Below, in pieces: positions 10,526 to 19,916 of a stretch of DNA of 64,000 bases. The notes beneath the pieces were generated by a model that made no database searches, had not been told where the DNA came from, and worked only from the letters and a program-made list of their open reading frames with translations. The translations under genes were made by a program, and so were the position numbers. How positions within the stretch are numbered: position 1 is the stretch's first letter; each line of letters opens with the position of its first letter. Source of the stretch: Bradyrhizobium manausense (lineage in GTDB: Bacteria > Pseudomonadota > Alphaproteobacteria > Rhizobiales > Xanthobacteraceae); assembly GCF_018129685.1 (NCBI RefSeq), contig NZ_JAFCLG010000008.1, forward strand, positions 124,001-188,000. Direction: 5' to 3'.

Positions 10526-11452
10526 TTAATCCAGTGGCCCCAACCTCTCGGCTATCTCCGAAGGCAACGGGGTGTTCGCCTTCCAATTCTCCGCCAGTCG
10601 TCGGCCCTCCATCAACTGATCCGACGACAGGAGCGCTGTGATGTGTGGCATGGCGTCAAGCGCGAGCTGCTTGCCGGTGTCGGCCGCATGACTGAGCAAG
10701 ACGTAGGCAAGGACCGGATCCTTTTTGTGACCGTTAGAACCGCTCGCGTAAATGGCCGCCAGATTGGCCAGGGCAATGCCCTCGCCCTGCTCCGCAGCCC
10801 TGCGGAACAGCCGTGCAGCCTCGATCTGGTTTTGCTCCAATCCGCGCCCCGCTCCGTACAGATATGCGAGCTTGGATTGCGCCTCAGCGACGTTGCGATC
10901 GGATGCCTTGCGATACCATGCAGCGGCTTGCGCATCGTCCTGGGGGAAACCGGCCTTTCCAGCCTCGTACAGTACGCCAAGGCTGAAAGCGATCTTGCCG
11001 CCGTCCTTTTCGTCGGTCGTGCAAGGGCGGCGATGAAGTCTGCCGTCTGCAAGCTGCACGGCGAATGTGAGACGAAATCGATCAGTCGGCTTCGGCTTCA
11101 TTGAAAAGAACTCCTTGCGGCGCTCCTCCGTGATCTCATTGGCAAACAAGAGCCAGGTTGCGGCGTCGAGATCCCCGTTATCGGCAGCCCGTTGAAGCCA
11201 GTCGGTCGCCCAAGCCTTGTTCTGCGCCACGCCTTCACCACGAGCATACAAGCAGCCGAGATTGTACTGAGCATCGACATCGCCATGCTGGGCAGCCTCG
11301 ACCCATTGCTTGAACGCATCCGTGTAGTTTCCGGCCTTGTAGCTCGCCACGCCTTCGTCAAATCCGCACAGAGCAGCGGTCGACGAGAGCATCGATATGG
11401 CCATCACAAACAAAGCGCTCTTGGACCACCAGCGCCGGAACCGAGAGAACAT
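10526..11452 (-). CDS. Secreted Sel1-repeat protein
   Basis: About 308 residues from ATG 11452. A GTG five codons upstream (11467), preceded by AGGACAGGA, may be the true start. A basic N-terminus (RRWWSKSALF) and hydrophobic segment form a signal sequence. At least three to four Sel1 repeats follow (AQYNLGCLYARGEGV..., FSLGVLYEAGKAG..., SKLAYLYGAGRGL..., ANLAAIYASG...). Sel1 proteins are alpha-solenoid scaffolds, often periplasmic, binding envelope or signalling proteins. The partner is unknown. Confidence 0.8.
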   Translation of the reverse strand: MFSRFRRWWSKSALFVMAISMLSSTAALCGFDEGVASYKAGNYTDAFKQWVEAAQHGDVDAQYNLGCLYARGEGVAQNKAWATDWLQRAADNGDLDAATWLLFANEITEERRKEFFSMKPKPTDRFRLTFAVQLADGRLHRRPCTTDEKDGGKIAFSLGVLYEAGKAGFPQDDAQAAAWYRKASDRNVAEAQSKLAYLYGAGRGLEQNQIEAARLFRRAAEQGEGIALANLAAIYASGSNGHKKDPVLAYVLLSHAADTGKQLALDAMPHITALLSSDQLMEGRRLAENWKANTPLPSEIAERLGPLD

Positions 11453-11916
11453 CGCGTTCAATCGCACGTCCTGTCCTTTGCACGTGGAAAGGTCGTACCG
11501 GCGGCGATGAAAATGACGGCCGCCAACCAGCTTCGCTTGAAAACAGACCATGCCCCGCCCACCCGGCCAGCAAAATTCCTGCGTCAAGATAGCGCACCCC
11601 GCATGCCGATCAACGGATGGCAACGTTCAGCAGTGCGCCTTCACGGAAGAGAAGCGGATCGTGTGGCGGCAGGGCAACAAAGTCCGTCGGACACGCGAGG
11701 GCGGTCCCGCCCCCAATGTCTTGCGAGGCGCTCTCTACCAGAACCTTGGGCCGCGCATGCAATGTTATCCGCTGGCGCTACTGGCGGCGTCCGACAAACC
11801 TCATAGGCTTTCGCGGCGGCGCCATCACGCCTGCGCTACGAGCGGAATAACGCCTCTTCGCTGCGAATCTGAATGTCAGAACCGCGCATCTCGCGCGGAC
11901 CCATTCGGAGGCCTTC
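11453..11916. other. Intergenic stretch, no gene recognised
   Basis: This 464-bp gap lies between the divergent Sel1 gene and the small secreted gene at 11917. Overlapping open frames exist on the plus strand, but none has a plausible start, signal peptide or family resemblance. It must contain the two promoters. I see no repeat or clear operator. Confidence 0.5.
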
Positions 11917-12162
11917 ATGATCACCTCGAAGCTGCTGCTTGCGGTCGCGCTCATATCGACAATCGGCGCCGTGTCGGCGCAATCGTTTCAGCCGTCAGCC
12001 GCGGGAAGGGAAACGACCACCAGACCCTGGACGGCGCCGGTCGGCCATCGCCAGCCGCATATATCGGACGTTCCCGCGACAACGATGGGACCGCAGGATT
12101 TCCTCGATCAGGAAGATGAGACCATCGGTCGCAAGATCAGTGGCATCTGCCGGCGGTGCTGA
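11917..12162 (+). CDS. Small secreted protein of unknown function
   Basis: An 81-residue protein with a strong ribosome-binding site (GGAGG five bases before the ATG) and a clean signal peptide (MITSKLLLAVALI..., cut after VSAQ). The mature peptide is short and polar, contains TAPVGHRQPHISDVP and ends in ICRRC. Small proteins with the TAPVGHRQP pattern and an ICRxC-like tail are, from memory, recurrent in Bradyrhizobium. No function is known. The terminal Cys pair could be oxidised in the periplasm. Confidence 0.7.
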   Translation: MITSKLLLAVALISTIGAVSAQSFQPSAAGRETTTRPWTAPVGHRQPHISDVPATTMGPQDFLDQEDETIGRKISGICRRC

Positions 12163-12255
12163 ATGGGCCGAAGCGTGCGGCAGAATGGACAATCGACGTC
12201 TGCTTCATCCACGACGTCGTGAACCCCGGTGACCATGTCACCGGACCGCTCGCGC

Positions 12256-12612
12256 CTACTCGATCGTCGCATTCACGGTCATGACCGATCTGCCGGAGCC
12301 GTACGGTCCTTCTCCCTCACCATAGATCGCAAAGGTATCGCTGCCCTTGTATCCCGATGCCGCGGTGTACCGGAACGTCGTGACGTTCAGCTGCGTGAGT
12401 GTCCCGTGCGCCGGCTTCTGGGAAACGCCCGACTTGTGCATCGCTCCTGGAATTCGCATCGGAAAATTGCAGGTTTCCCCCGACCTGATGGCGAAGTAGG
12501 CCGTCATGTCGACGCCAAACGTGGACGGATTGCCGGTGACGCGGCAGTCGGAGGCAGCGACCACCGAAACCGGAATTAGGCTCAGGACAACCGCCATGGC
12601 CAACACACGCAT
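12256..12612 (-). CDS. Small secreted Ig-like/VCBS-type domain protein
   Basis: A 118-residue protein from ATG 12612, with AGGAG six bases upstream. A signal peptide (MRVLAMAVVLSLIPVSVVAA) precedes a single small domain with two Cys and the pattern PAHGTLTQ...FRYTAASGYKGSDTFAIYG. That pattern resembles the beta-sandwich repeats of VCBS/cadherin-like extracellular proteins, here as one copy. It is probably periplasmic or secreted, with unknown function. A perfect FNR/FixK-type box lies 63 bp upstream of its start. Confidence 0.72.
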   Translation of the reverse strand: MRVLAMAVVLSLIPVSVVAASDCRVTGNPSTFGVDMTAYFAIRSGETCNFPMRIPGAMHKSGVSQKPAHGTLTQLNVTTFRYTAASGYKGSDTFAIYGEGEGPYGSGRSVMTVNATIE

Positions 12613-12674
12613 GCTCGTCTCCTGTGAAGATGAAGTGGCAATGCGCAATTGGCGTCAGGGCACGGGATCACCAA

Positions 12675-12688
12675 TTGATTTGGATCAA
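12675..12688. promoter_or_regulatory. FixK2/FNR-type box
   Basis: TTGATTTGGATCAA is a perfect TTGAT-N4-ATCAA palindrome, the consensus bound by FNR/FixK-family activators, which govern the low-oxygen response of rhizobia. It sits between divergent genes. Its centre is about 70 bp before the minus-strand start at 12612 and about 140 bp before the plus-strand start at 12822, so the secreted-protein gene at 12256-12612 is the better target. Confidence 0.6.
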
Positions 12689-12821
12689 CAGGATGGCCCG
12701 TGCCGACGCGGGCGGCTGACTTTCGAGACGCAGGCTGTGCGGCACATAGGCGCGCCGTCGCCTTGAAATCGCATCGCGACATGCATATGCACGAGGGGGA
12801 TCGCTACTCCGGGAGCTCCAG

Positions 12822-13046
12822 ATGGCTGGGGCAACATGCATCAAATGCGGAGGGCACGCTTTCGAACGCGGTCGTATCATGCCGCTGGGTGAACAGCACG
12901 CCGTGTCCGTTTTGCAGTGCGCTGGCTGTGGGACGGTCGCCGGAATACTGGAGTCCCAGATCTCGATCGAGAGCTTGCAAAAGCAGGTCGCAAATATCGA
13001 CGCAGGCATCATGCGCATCGTCAAGGCGATGCAGGATCTGTCCTGA
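12822..13046 (+). CDS. Small zinc-ribbon protein with C-terminal helix
   Basis: A 74-residue protein, start supported by GGGAG six bases before the ATG. Two CxxC knuckles (CIKCG near residue 6 and CAGCG near residue 33) form a zinc ribbon. The last 30 residues (SLQKQVANIDAGIMRIVKAM) are a predicted amphipathic helix or short coiled coil. It is probably a cytoplasmic protein- or nucleic-acid-binding adaptor; no known family is recognised. Confidence 0.7.
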   Translation: MAGATCIKCGGHAFERGRIMPLGEQHAVSVLQCAGCGTVAGILESQISIESLQKQVANIDAGIMRIVKAMQDLS

Positions 13047-13180
13047 GCAGCTATCGACGCGGCGCCGAGAGCTCGTAATTCACGCAGTCCATCGCGATGT
13101 CGTAACTGCAACGCACCGGGCGATTTGCCGCGAAGGTTGGAAGCAAGGAGCGCATGGCGCGGATTCCAACTGCGCCGACG

Positions 13181-14143
13181 TCAGATCGGCCGTGCCTTCG
13201 CACGAATGGCCGCCGACCGCTCAGCCAGTTGCTGCGCATCCGCATAGCGGCCCTGGTCTTTGTAGAACGCGGCGAGGTTGTCCAGGATATCGACGAGGTC
13301 CGGATGGTCGGGACCGAGCGTCTTCTCGAACATCGCCACCGATTGCCTGTACAGTCGCTCGGCATCGGCATTGCGGCCCTGGCGCGCATAGAGCGTCGCC
13401 AGATTGTTCTGCGCCTGGGCGATGTCGGGATGGTCGGGTCCGTACGCCTTCGCGGTCACCGCGATCGATCGCTTCAGCAGCCGCTCGGCGTCGGCGTAGC
13501 GATGGAGATTGATGTAGACGTCGGCGAGGTTGCTCATCAACACCGTGGCTTCGGGATCGTCGGGGCCGTTCGCCTTCTGAAGAATGGCGAGGCCCCGCTT
13601 GAACAGCGGCTCCGACTGGTCGTAGCGCCCCTGATTGCTGTAGACCGCGGCGAGGTTGCTCAGCGCCATCACGATGGCGGGATCGTTCCGGCCGCGCGTC
13701 TTCTCGCGAATCGCGATCGACCGCTTGAGCAGCGGCTCGGCGTCCGAATAATGCCCCTCGACGCGATAGAGTTCGCCGAGATTGTTCAGCACGGTTGCGA
13801 CTTCGGTCGCGTCGGGACCGAGCGTCTTCTCCCTGATCGCCAGCGCGCGCTTGTACAGCAGCTCGGCAACCGGATACTGCCCCAGATTGTAGTGGATCGT
13901 GCCGAGGTCGTTCAGCGGCATCGCGACCATGGCATCCTCGGTGCCGAACTCCTTCTCGCGAAGAGCCAGGGCCTTCTGGGCGAGCGGCAGCGCCTCGGCG
14001 TATTTGCCGGCGTTGTAGAGCTCCTTCATCTGCCGGGTAAGCGTGCCCGCTTCATCCTCTTCGGCATAAGACGGCGCGCCCAGGGAGAAGCTCAGGGCAA
14101 GGGCGGTGAGCGCAACACAGATCGACGATTTCAGGGCCTTCAT
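13181..14143 (-). CDS. Secreted tetratricopeptide-repeat protein (kinesin-light-chain type)
   Basis: A protein of 320 residues with a signal peptide (MKALKSSICVALTALALSFS..., cut near PSYAEE). About six TPR units follow, each of about 42 residues, with VLNNLGELYR, YSDAEPLLKRSIAIREK and related motifs. The whole mature protein is repeats, with only a short Arg/Ala-rich tail. It is likely a periplasmic binding scaffold and a paralogue of the gene at 1-889. The two are separated by unrelated genes, and no fixed partner is suggested by its neighbours. Confidence 0.85.
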   Translation of the reverse strand: MKALKSSICVALTALALSFSLGAPSYAEEDEAGTLTRQMKELYNAGKYAEALPLAQKALALREKEFGTEDAMVAMPLNDLGTIHYNLGQYPVAELLYKRALAIREKTLGPDATEVATVLNNLGELYRVEGHYSDAEPLLKRSIAIREKTRGRNDPAIVMALSNLAAVYSNQGRYDQSEPLFKRGLAILQKANGPDDPEATVLMSNLADVYINLHRYADAERLLKRSIAVTAKAYGPDHPDIAQAQNNLATLYARQGRNADAERLYRQSVAMFEKTLGPDHPDLVDILDNLAAFYKDQGRYADAQQLAERSAAIRAKARPI

Positions 14144-14297
14144 CGCGCGTTCCTTCGCCGCTGATGTCGGGGATATCAGCGGTTTGGTGCGCCCGGACGC
14201 CGGACAGGTTCAATGCGGGGGCCAACAAGGTTCTCCCGGGCGACAGACAGGAGCATGCGGCGGCCGCGGCGGTCCGCTCATGGGTGCGAAGCCGCGA

Positions 14298-15323
14298 TCA
14301 GTTCCGCAACGTCGCCGGCAGGATATAGTGATCGAGCAAGTCCAGCTCCGGCGCGACCATGTTCCTGGATTCCCGTCCCGCATTGAAGACGACGACCATG
14401 TCGAGCGAGGGGATGATGATGGTCTTCTGCGAATTGAAGCCGAGTGCAGCGGCCCATTCGATGGTGCCGCCCCTGTCCGGCGATTGCCCTATCCACCATT
14501 GATAGCCATAGCCGAACGCGGCCTTATCCGTCTTGATATGTTCGGTCGTCGATTGCTCTATCCAGGACGTCGAAACGATCTGCTTGCCGTCCCAAGCCCC
14601 GCGGTTGAGCACGAGCTGGCCGATCTTGGCCCAATCGCGCGGCCGCAGACTGAGGCCGCTCGACGACGTCGGAAGACCGCTCACCGGAGTCTTGTACCAC
14701 TCCGCATCCTCGATCCCGAGGGGCGCGAAGATGTTCTCCTGAGCCAGGACATCGACACCCTTCCCGGTGACCTTCTTCAGGATGGTGCCGATCAGTTCCG
14801 TTTCGGCATTATTGTATTGGAAGGAAACGCCGGGAGCCCTCTCGAAGCCCATTCCCGCCGACATCATGAGAAGATGACGGAGCGTGATGCGATCCTTGTC
14901 GGATGCGCGCAAGCCCGCATAGTCAGGAAGATAGGACGAGATCGGCGCGTCCAGATCCTTGATCAAGCCACGGTCCATCGCGATGCCGACCAGCAGCGAG
15001 ACCACGCTTTTGGTCATGGAATAGCCGTTGTGCCGCGTGGTCGGGTCGTAATTCATCTGATGCGGATAGTCGTAGTAGCGCTCGTAGACGAGCACGCCGT
15101 GCCTGATGACGACGATGTCGTCGACATTGGCGAGCTTGCCGCCGCTGATGCCCTCGTCCATCGCGCAGAGCAGCGCCGCGTTCAGCCCCTGCTTGTCCGG
15201 CGACGTGATCGCCCATCCGTCGTGGATATCCTGCGGAATGCCGCAGCCGGATGCGGTTTGGGCTTCGACGGGACTGAAGGCGACGGCACACACGGCTGCA
15301 ACGACACAGGTCCATATCCGCAT
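14298..15323 (-). CDS. Secreted beta-lactamase-family serine hydrolase
   Basis: A protein of 341 residues from ATG 15323, which is preceded by GGGGAG. A signal peptide (MRIWTCVVAAVCAVAFS) leads into a class-C beta-lactamase/penicillin-binding fold. The SxxK nucleophile motif is SMTK, the YxN-type motif is FQYNNAETE, and the terminal region has GYGYQWWIG. Members act as esterases, D-Ala peptidases or amide hydrolases, so true beta-lactamase activity should not be assumed. A distant paralogue lies at 37766-39370. The gene is divergent from plsY. Confidence 0.85.
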   Translation of the reverse strand: MRIWTCVVAAVCAVAFSPVEAQTASGCGIPQDIHDGWAITSPDKQGLNAALLCAMDEGISGGKLANVDDIVVIRHGVLVYERYYDYPHQMNYDPTTRHNGYSMTKSVVSLLVGIAMDRGLIKDLDAPISSYLPDYAGLRASDKDRITLRHLLMMSAGMGFERAPGVSFQYNNAETELIGTILKKVTGKGVDVLAQENIFAPLGIEDAEWYKTPVSGLPTSSSGLSLRPRDWAKIGQLVLNRGAWDGKQIVSTSWIEQSTTEHIKTDKAAFGYGYQWWIGQSPDRGGTIEWAAALGFNSQKTIIIPSLDMVVVFNAGRESRNMVAPELDLLDHYILPATLRN

Positions 15324-15533
15324 GTCAGGGCTCCCCACTGTTTCCCACAACGCGTGATGCAAAGATGCCGTTCCGTGTGCGGCCATTTTGCGGCGTTGCG
15401 GGCTTTGAAAGAGCCTTCATTTGAGGCAGACGCCGGCGACACCATTGCCATCGAACACCCCGAGGCCCAACGCCATGGCGGCCAGGCGAAGTCGGCGATA
15501 AATGAGTGATGACCGAACACAGGACACAAGACC

Positions 15534-16202
15534 ATGGCATTCTGGATCGCGGGCGCGGGTGGATTGGTGATCGCCTATCTGCTCGGCGCGATACCCACAG
15601 GCTATCTCGCGGGCAAACTGCTGAAAGGCATCGACATTCGCGAGCACGGCTCCAAATCCACCGGCGCCACGAATGTCTTGCGCACCCTCGGCAAATGGCC
15701 TGCCCTGGCGGTGCTCGTTATCGACGTGCTGAAGGGCGCTGCCGCCATCTTCGTCGCCCGTGCATTCTGTCCCTGGCTCGCGACTGCACTATCCCCGACG
15801 CCGCCGGCGGCGTCGGATCTGGAAGTGTGGGTGCCGTGGATCGTGTGCCTCGCCGGCATTGCCGCGCTGCTGGGCCATGGCCGCTCGATCTGGCTGAACT
15901 TTACGGGCGGCAAATCGGCAGCGACGGGGCTCGGCGTGTTGCTGGCGATGTCGTGGCCGGTGGGGTTGGGTGCGGCGGCCGCCTTCGGCATCGTGCTGGC
16001 GCTGTCCCGCATTGTCTCGCTGAGCTCGATGCTCGCGGCATTGACCGCCATCATCCTCGTCTGCGGCTTTGCGCATCCGCTGCCTTATCGGCTCCTGGTG
16101 ATCGCGGGCGGCCTTTACGTGATCATCCGCCACCGCGCCAACATCGGGCGGCTGCTCGCGGGCACGGAGCCGCGGCTCGGGCAAGGCAGCCCGGTGTCGT
16201 GA
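15534..16202 (+). CDS. plsY: Glycerol-3-phosphate acyltransferase PlsY
   Basis: A protein of 222 residues with five to six membrane segments. PlsY motifs are present: a YLLGAIPTGYL N-terminal loop, GSKSTGATNVLR (acyl-phosphate/G3P loop), GHGRSIWLNFTGGKSAAT, and RHRANIGRLLAGTEPRLG at the end. It acylates glycerol-3-phosphate from acyl-phosphate, the first step of phospholipid synthesis. An AGGA lies nine bases before the ATG. It converges with the gene at 16208, five bases away. Confidence 0.95.
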   Translation: MAFWIAGAGGLVIAYLLGAIPTGYLAGKLLKGIDIREHGSKSTGATNVLRTLGKWPALAVLVIDVLKGAAAIFVARAFCPWLATALSPTPPAASDLEVWVPWIVCLAGIAALLGHGRSIWLNFTGGKSAATGLGVLLAMSWPVGLGAAAAFGIVLALSRIVSLSSMLAALTAIILVCGFAHPLPYRLLVIAGGLYVIIRHRANIGRLLAGTEPRLGQGSPVS

Positions 16203-16207
16203 ACACC

Positions 16208-16954
16208 CTAGTTCACCGCCGCAAGCGCGGCCGTGAAGGCGCCGAGATCGGCGCGGGCGATTTCGTCCGGCGCCCATTTGGGAAGATCGGCGAGCTCGGC
16301 GATCACGCGGGCGCGATCCTGCGGCAGCAGAAAGTCCGCCCAGACATCGCGCGTGTCGCGCAGCGTAGCCGCGACCAAGCGGGCGTTGGCGGGCTTGCTC
16401 GCGCTCTGGATCGCGGCGCAGACCGTCGACAGGATGTAGACGGCGCTGTTCCTGCGGAAGCCGGCAAATCCCTCCTCGCGGATGCGGGTCCGTTGCTCCG
16501 GCGGGAGCTCATTCCAGAACATCGGGATTGCGACTGCCTCGCGCGCCATGACGCGGATCATGAAGCCGATCGCCGTCGCGTATTGGTCGCCATACTCGGT
16601 CATGTTGCGCTGGAGCGCGACCAGGTCGGGCTGCGGCCCCGGCTTCGCACCGTAAAAGATGAAAAGCTTGTGGGTCTGATTGGCGGCGTCGAACCAGTCC
16701 GGCAGCCAGTTCATGTCGCTGCCCTCCGGAGGCGGCAACGCGGCGAAGGCCTCGAGATCGTAGATGTGGCCGAGCATGGCGGCGACATCAGGCCGGGTCA
16801 GGTCGGGCCGCCCGTCCTTTTTCGCGACCCCGTCGACATAGGCCTTGAAGGTCTTGGCGGCATCGCGCGCGGCGACCATCTCGTGGATGCCGTCCTGCGC
16901 AAAGACAGGCGAGGCGAACGCGAGCAGGACCAGGAGAATTCTGACGATCGGCAT
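16208..16954 (-). CDS. Secreted protein of unknown function
   Basis: A protein of 248 residues from ATG 16954 with a signal peptide (MPIVRILLVLLAFASPVFAQ). The mature part is mostly helical (AARDAAKTFKAYVD..., AMLGHIYDLEAFAALPPPEG, NAVYILSTVCAAIQ-like helices). I recognise no domain. It follows the amidase gene on the same strand after only 31 bp and is probably co-transcribed with it. The frame runs upstream to 17227, but that part overlaps the amidase and lacks a signal peptide. Confidence 0.72.
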   Translation of the reverse strand: MPIVRILLVLLAFASPVFAQDGIHEMVAARDAAKTFKAYVDGVAKKDGRPDLTRPDVAAMLGHIYDLEAFAALPPPEGSDMNWLPDWFDAANQTHKLFIFYGAKPGPQPDLVALQRNMTEYGDQYATAIGFMIRVMAREAVAIPMFWNELPPEQRTRIREEGFAGFRRNSAVYILSTVCAAIQSASKPANARLVAATLRDTRDVWADFLLPQDRARVIAELADLPKWAPDEIARADLGAFTAALAAVN

Positions 16955-16985
16955 CAGAGTTGGTCGCACGCTCCGCCGCCGAGGT

Positions 16986-18599
16986 TCAGGCCGGCAGCGC
17001 CGGCAGGCCGGGCGGAGGCTTTCGCATCTGCGAAGCCTGCTCATAGGCGTAGGCGAGACGCAACAGCTTGTGCTCGCTCCAGGCCCGGCCCGCGAATGTG
17101 ACGCCGACCGGGCAGTCCGCGTCCGTGCCGTCGGCGCCGGAGACGAGGCCTGCGGGCACCATGACGCTGGGATAGCCGGCCTTGGCCGCAATCGCTGCGC
17201 CCATCGCGGCGGGGAACAGGACGGCATCGAGCTTGTGCTGGTTCATGTAGGCGTCCATGCCGTGCGTTCTGGCCGCGAGCAGATCCATGGCGCGCGCGGA
17301 TTTGTACTCGCGCTCACTCAGGTCACCTTTAGTGAGGTCGGCGGCCAGGAACAGGTCCTGGCCGAACCGCATCGCCTTGTCTCCGTGCGCGGCGTTGAAC
17401 GCGATGATGTCGGACATGGTCTTGATGTCGGTATTGGTCGCCCACTCCTTCAAATACAGATTGAGACCGTATTTCAGCTCGTAGAGGAAGACGATTGGCG
17501 CGCCTCCGGGATTGCCCTTGTTGCTGCTGAGCGGATTGCGGTTGAGCACGGCCATGTTGACGCCGGGGCCGGCAATCCAGCCACGCGTCGGCATGTTGGC
17601 GCGCACGATGACGGCGCCGAGATCCTCCATCACCTTGATCGCATCAGCCATGAGCTTGGCCCCGTCGGGTGGCAGCTTGCCGAAGAAGCAATCGTTCAGG
17701 GGATCGGCGGGGTCGCTCGGCACGCCGATTCGCGCGCCCTTCATCGCATCGCGCGTAAGATCGGCGGTGTAATCGGCCGGCCTGCGCTGCCGCTGCGTGA
17801 TGGGATCGCGCGGGTCAGCGGCGGCCAGCACGTTCAGCAGTATCGCCGCGTCCCGCACGGTGCGCGTCATCGGTCCCGCCGTGTCCTGGCTGTGTGCGAT
17901 GGGCATGATGCCGGCGCGGCTGATCAGCCCGACGGTCGGCTTCACGGTGACGATGCCGTTGCGGCTGGCAGGATGCAGCAGCGAGCCCGAGGTCTCGGTC
18001 CCGATCGAAGCCGCGCAGAGACCGGCCGCGACAGCGACCGCCGACCCCGCGCTCGAGCCGCCCGGAGTGACGACCGGAATATCGTGATCGCCCAACAGTG
18101 CCGGCGCATAAGGGTTTTTCACCTGGCCGCCGAGCGAGGAATAGCCCGCCGGCATCTCGATCGCGAGGATGTTGGCGAACTCGGTCAAATTCGCCTTGCC
18201 GAGAATGACCGCGCCCGCCTTGCGCAACAGCTTGACGATCGTGGCATCCCGCTTGGCCCGCGCGCCCTCCAGCGCGAGCGAGCCCGCCGTGGTCGGCTGT
18301 TTGTCAAAGGTCGCGATGTTGTCCTTTACCAGGATCGGAATGCCGGCCAGCGGCCGCTTGGCCGATGGCTTGCTGCCGTCGAGCTCGCTTGCAATCGCGA
18401 GCGCGTCGGGATTGAGCGCGCGAACCGAGTTCAGCATCGGCCCGCCGCGGTCATAGGCCGCGAGGCGCGCGAGATAGGCCTTTGTGAGCGCCGTCGCCGT
18501 GACCCGTCCAACTGCCAGTGCATCGATGAGATCGCTCATCGGCGCGTCTTCAAAGCTCAGATCGGGCAAAGTAGTCGCTCTGCTGGGTGGCTTTTTCAT
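16986..18599 (-). CDS. Amidase-signature family amidohydrolase
   Basis: A protein of 537 residues with GAGAGG upstream of the ATG. The Ser-cisSer-Lys triad is intact: Lys92 (LVKDNIAT), Ser182 (PGGSSAGS) and nucleophile Ser206 (GTETSGS). The 24-residue distance between the serines matches characterised amidases. It hydrolyses a C-N amide bond; substrates in the family range from indole-acetamide to peptide amides. It lacks the tight gatCAB context, so it is not read as GatA. The secreted gene at 16208-16954 follows it. Confidence 0.88.
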   Translation of the reverse strand: MKKPPSRATTLPDLSFEDAPMSDLIDALAVGRVTATALTKAYLARLAAYDRGGPMLNSVRALNPDALAIASELDGSKPSAKRPLAGIPILVKDNIATFDKQPTTAGSLALEGARAKRDATIVKLLRKAGAVILGKANLTEFANILAIEMPAGYSSLGGQVKNPYAPALLGDHDIPVVTPGGSSAGSAVAVAAGLCAASIGTETSGSLLHPASRNGIVTVKPTVGLISRAGIMPIAHSQDTAGPMTRTVRDAAILLNVLAAADPRDPITQRQRRPADYTADLTRDAMKGARIGVPSDPADPLNDCFFGKLPPDGAKLMADAIKVMEDLGAVIVRANMPTRGWIAGPGVNMAVLNRNPLSSNKGNPGGAPIVFLYELKYGLNLYLKEWATNTDIKTMSDIIAFNAAHGDKAMRFGQDLFLAADLTKGDLSEREYKSARAMDLLAARTHGMDAYMNQHKLDAVLFPAAMGAAIAAKAGYPSVMVPAGLVSGADGTDADCPVGVTFAGRAWSEHKLLRLAYAYEQASQMRKPPPGLPALPA

Positions 18600-18761
18600 G
18601 AGGTGCCTCTCGGGCTCAGCTGATGCGGTTACGACCTGCGATCATGCACAGCTCCTGGGCCATGACAAATATCGCAGCCAGCACTGCCCAGCTTGATCCG
18701 CCCCATCAAATGGACCACCATCGCCAACCGCTCACGGCAGAATGGGCGAGGAAACGCTGAT

Positions 18762-19916
18762 ATGGACGGAACTGTTGGAAATGATCTCGTCGCGCGGGCG
18801 CGGGCCATCGCGCCGCTGGTTGCTGATGAGGCAGACGAGATCGAGCGGACGCGGCGGCTGACGCCAGACGTCGTGAACGCGCTGATCGAGAACGGGCTCT
18901 ATCGCGCGCTGCTGCCGCAAAGCCTCGGCGGATCGGAAGCACCGCCTGAGATCTTCATGCAGATGCTGGAGGAGATCGCCAAGGCCGATGCATCCACGGC
19001 CTGGTGCCTCGGCCAAAACGGCGTCTGCGCAATGATCGCGGCAGCGCTCGACCACGACAGCGCGCATGAAATTTTCAACACGGCGCCCGGCATCCTCGCC
19101 TGGGGGGCGGTGGCGCACGAAGCGCGTGCGGTCGAGGGCGGTTACCGCGTCACCGCGCGCTGGGATTTTGCCTCTGGCTCGCGGCAGGCAAGCTGGCTGG
19201 GGGCGCATGTCCGGATCGTCAATGAAGACGGCACGCCGCGAAAAACTGCCGATGGGTCGCCAGAGCTGCGCACCATCCTGTTCCCGGTCGCAAGCGCCGT
19301 AATGCACGACGTTTGGCAGGCGATCGGGCTTGCCGGCACCGGCACCGATTCCTATGAGGTGAGAGACCTCTTCATTCCCGATCGCTTCGCCGTGTTCCGG
19401 GACGTGCCGGAGGCGTTGCGCGAGCCGGGTCCGCTCTACCGGCTCCCGACCGGCTCGACCTTCAGCCTCGGCTTTGCCGCCGTCTCGCTCGGCGTCGCCC
19501 GCGCGACGCTGGATGCGGCGATTGCGCTGGCGCGCGGCAAGCATCAGTCGCTGGCGCCAAGCGCGATGCGCGACAACCCGGCGGTCCAGGGCCTGCTCGG
19601 CCGCACCGAGGGCGATCTGCGTGCCGCGCGCGCCTATCTCTATGCGACCGCGAATGCGATGTGGCGCGACCTCTCGGCGACAGGCAGCTTCAGCCCGTCG
19701 CACCGCAGCGCCGTCCGCCTCGCCGCGACCTGGACCATCCAGCAATCGGCAAAAGTGGTCGACACCGCCTATCACATGGCCGGCGCCACGGCCGTGTTCC
19801 GCAGCAATCCGTTCGAGCGACGGTTTCGTGACATGCATGCGATCGCCCAGCAGATCCAGGCGCGCGACACCCACTTTGAGGATTTCGGCAAGATGATCCT
19901 TGCCGAAAACCGCTAG
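18762..19916 (+). CDS. Acyl-CoA-dehydrogenase-fold flavoprotein (group D monooxygenase-like)
   Basis: A protein of 384 residues from ATG 18762; the frame extends to 18693, but the 23 extra residues are not family-like. The fold is acyl-CoA dehydrogenase with the type-2 C-terminal domain. The N-terminal helices have SLGGSEAPPEIFMQMLEEIAKADAS, the middle barrel GGYRVTARWDFASG, and the C-terminal part AATWTIQQSAKVVDTAYHMAG. This is the pattern of two-component flavin-dependent hydroxylases (HsaA/DszC-like), not fatty-acid dehydrogenases. A flavin reductase partner is not adjacent. The substrate is unknown. Confidence 0.75.
   Translation: MDGTVGNDLVARARAIAPLVADEADEIERTRRLTPDVVNALIENGLYRALLPQSLGGSEAPPEIFMQMLEEIAKADASTAWCLGQNGVCAMIAAALDHDSAHEIFNTAPGILAWGAVAHEARAVEGGYRVTARWDFASGSRQASWLGAHVRIVNEDGTPRKTADGSPELRTILFPVASAVMHDVWQAIGLAGTGTDSYEVRDLFIPDRFAVFRDVPEALREPGPLYRLPTGSTFSLGFAAVSLGVARATLDAAIALARGKHQSLAPSAMRDNPAVQGLLGRTEGDLRAARAYLYATANAMWRDLSATGSFSPSHRSAVRLAATWTIQQSAKVVDTAYHMAGATAVFRSNPFERRFRDMHAIAQQIQARDTHFEDFGKMILAENR

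Noticed and set aside
14298..15323. Antibiotic beta-lactamase
   Set aside because: The sequence fits the broad serine-hydrolase/esterase relatives. Nothing specific to class C resistance enzymes is seen beyond the fold motifs.
16845..18623. A 592-codon open frame on the plus strand
   Set aside because: It lies opposite the amidase gene, whose catalytic triad is intact.
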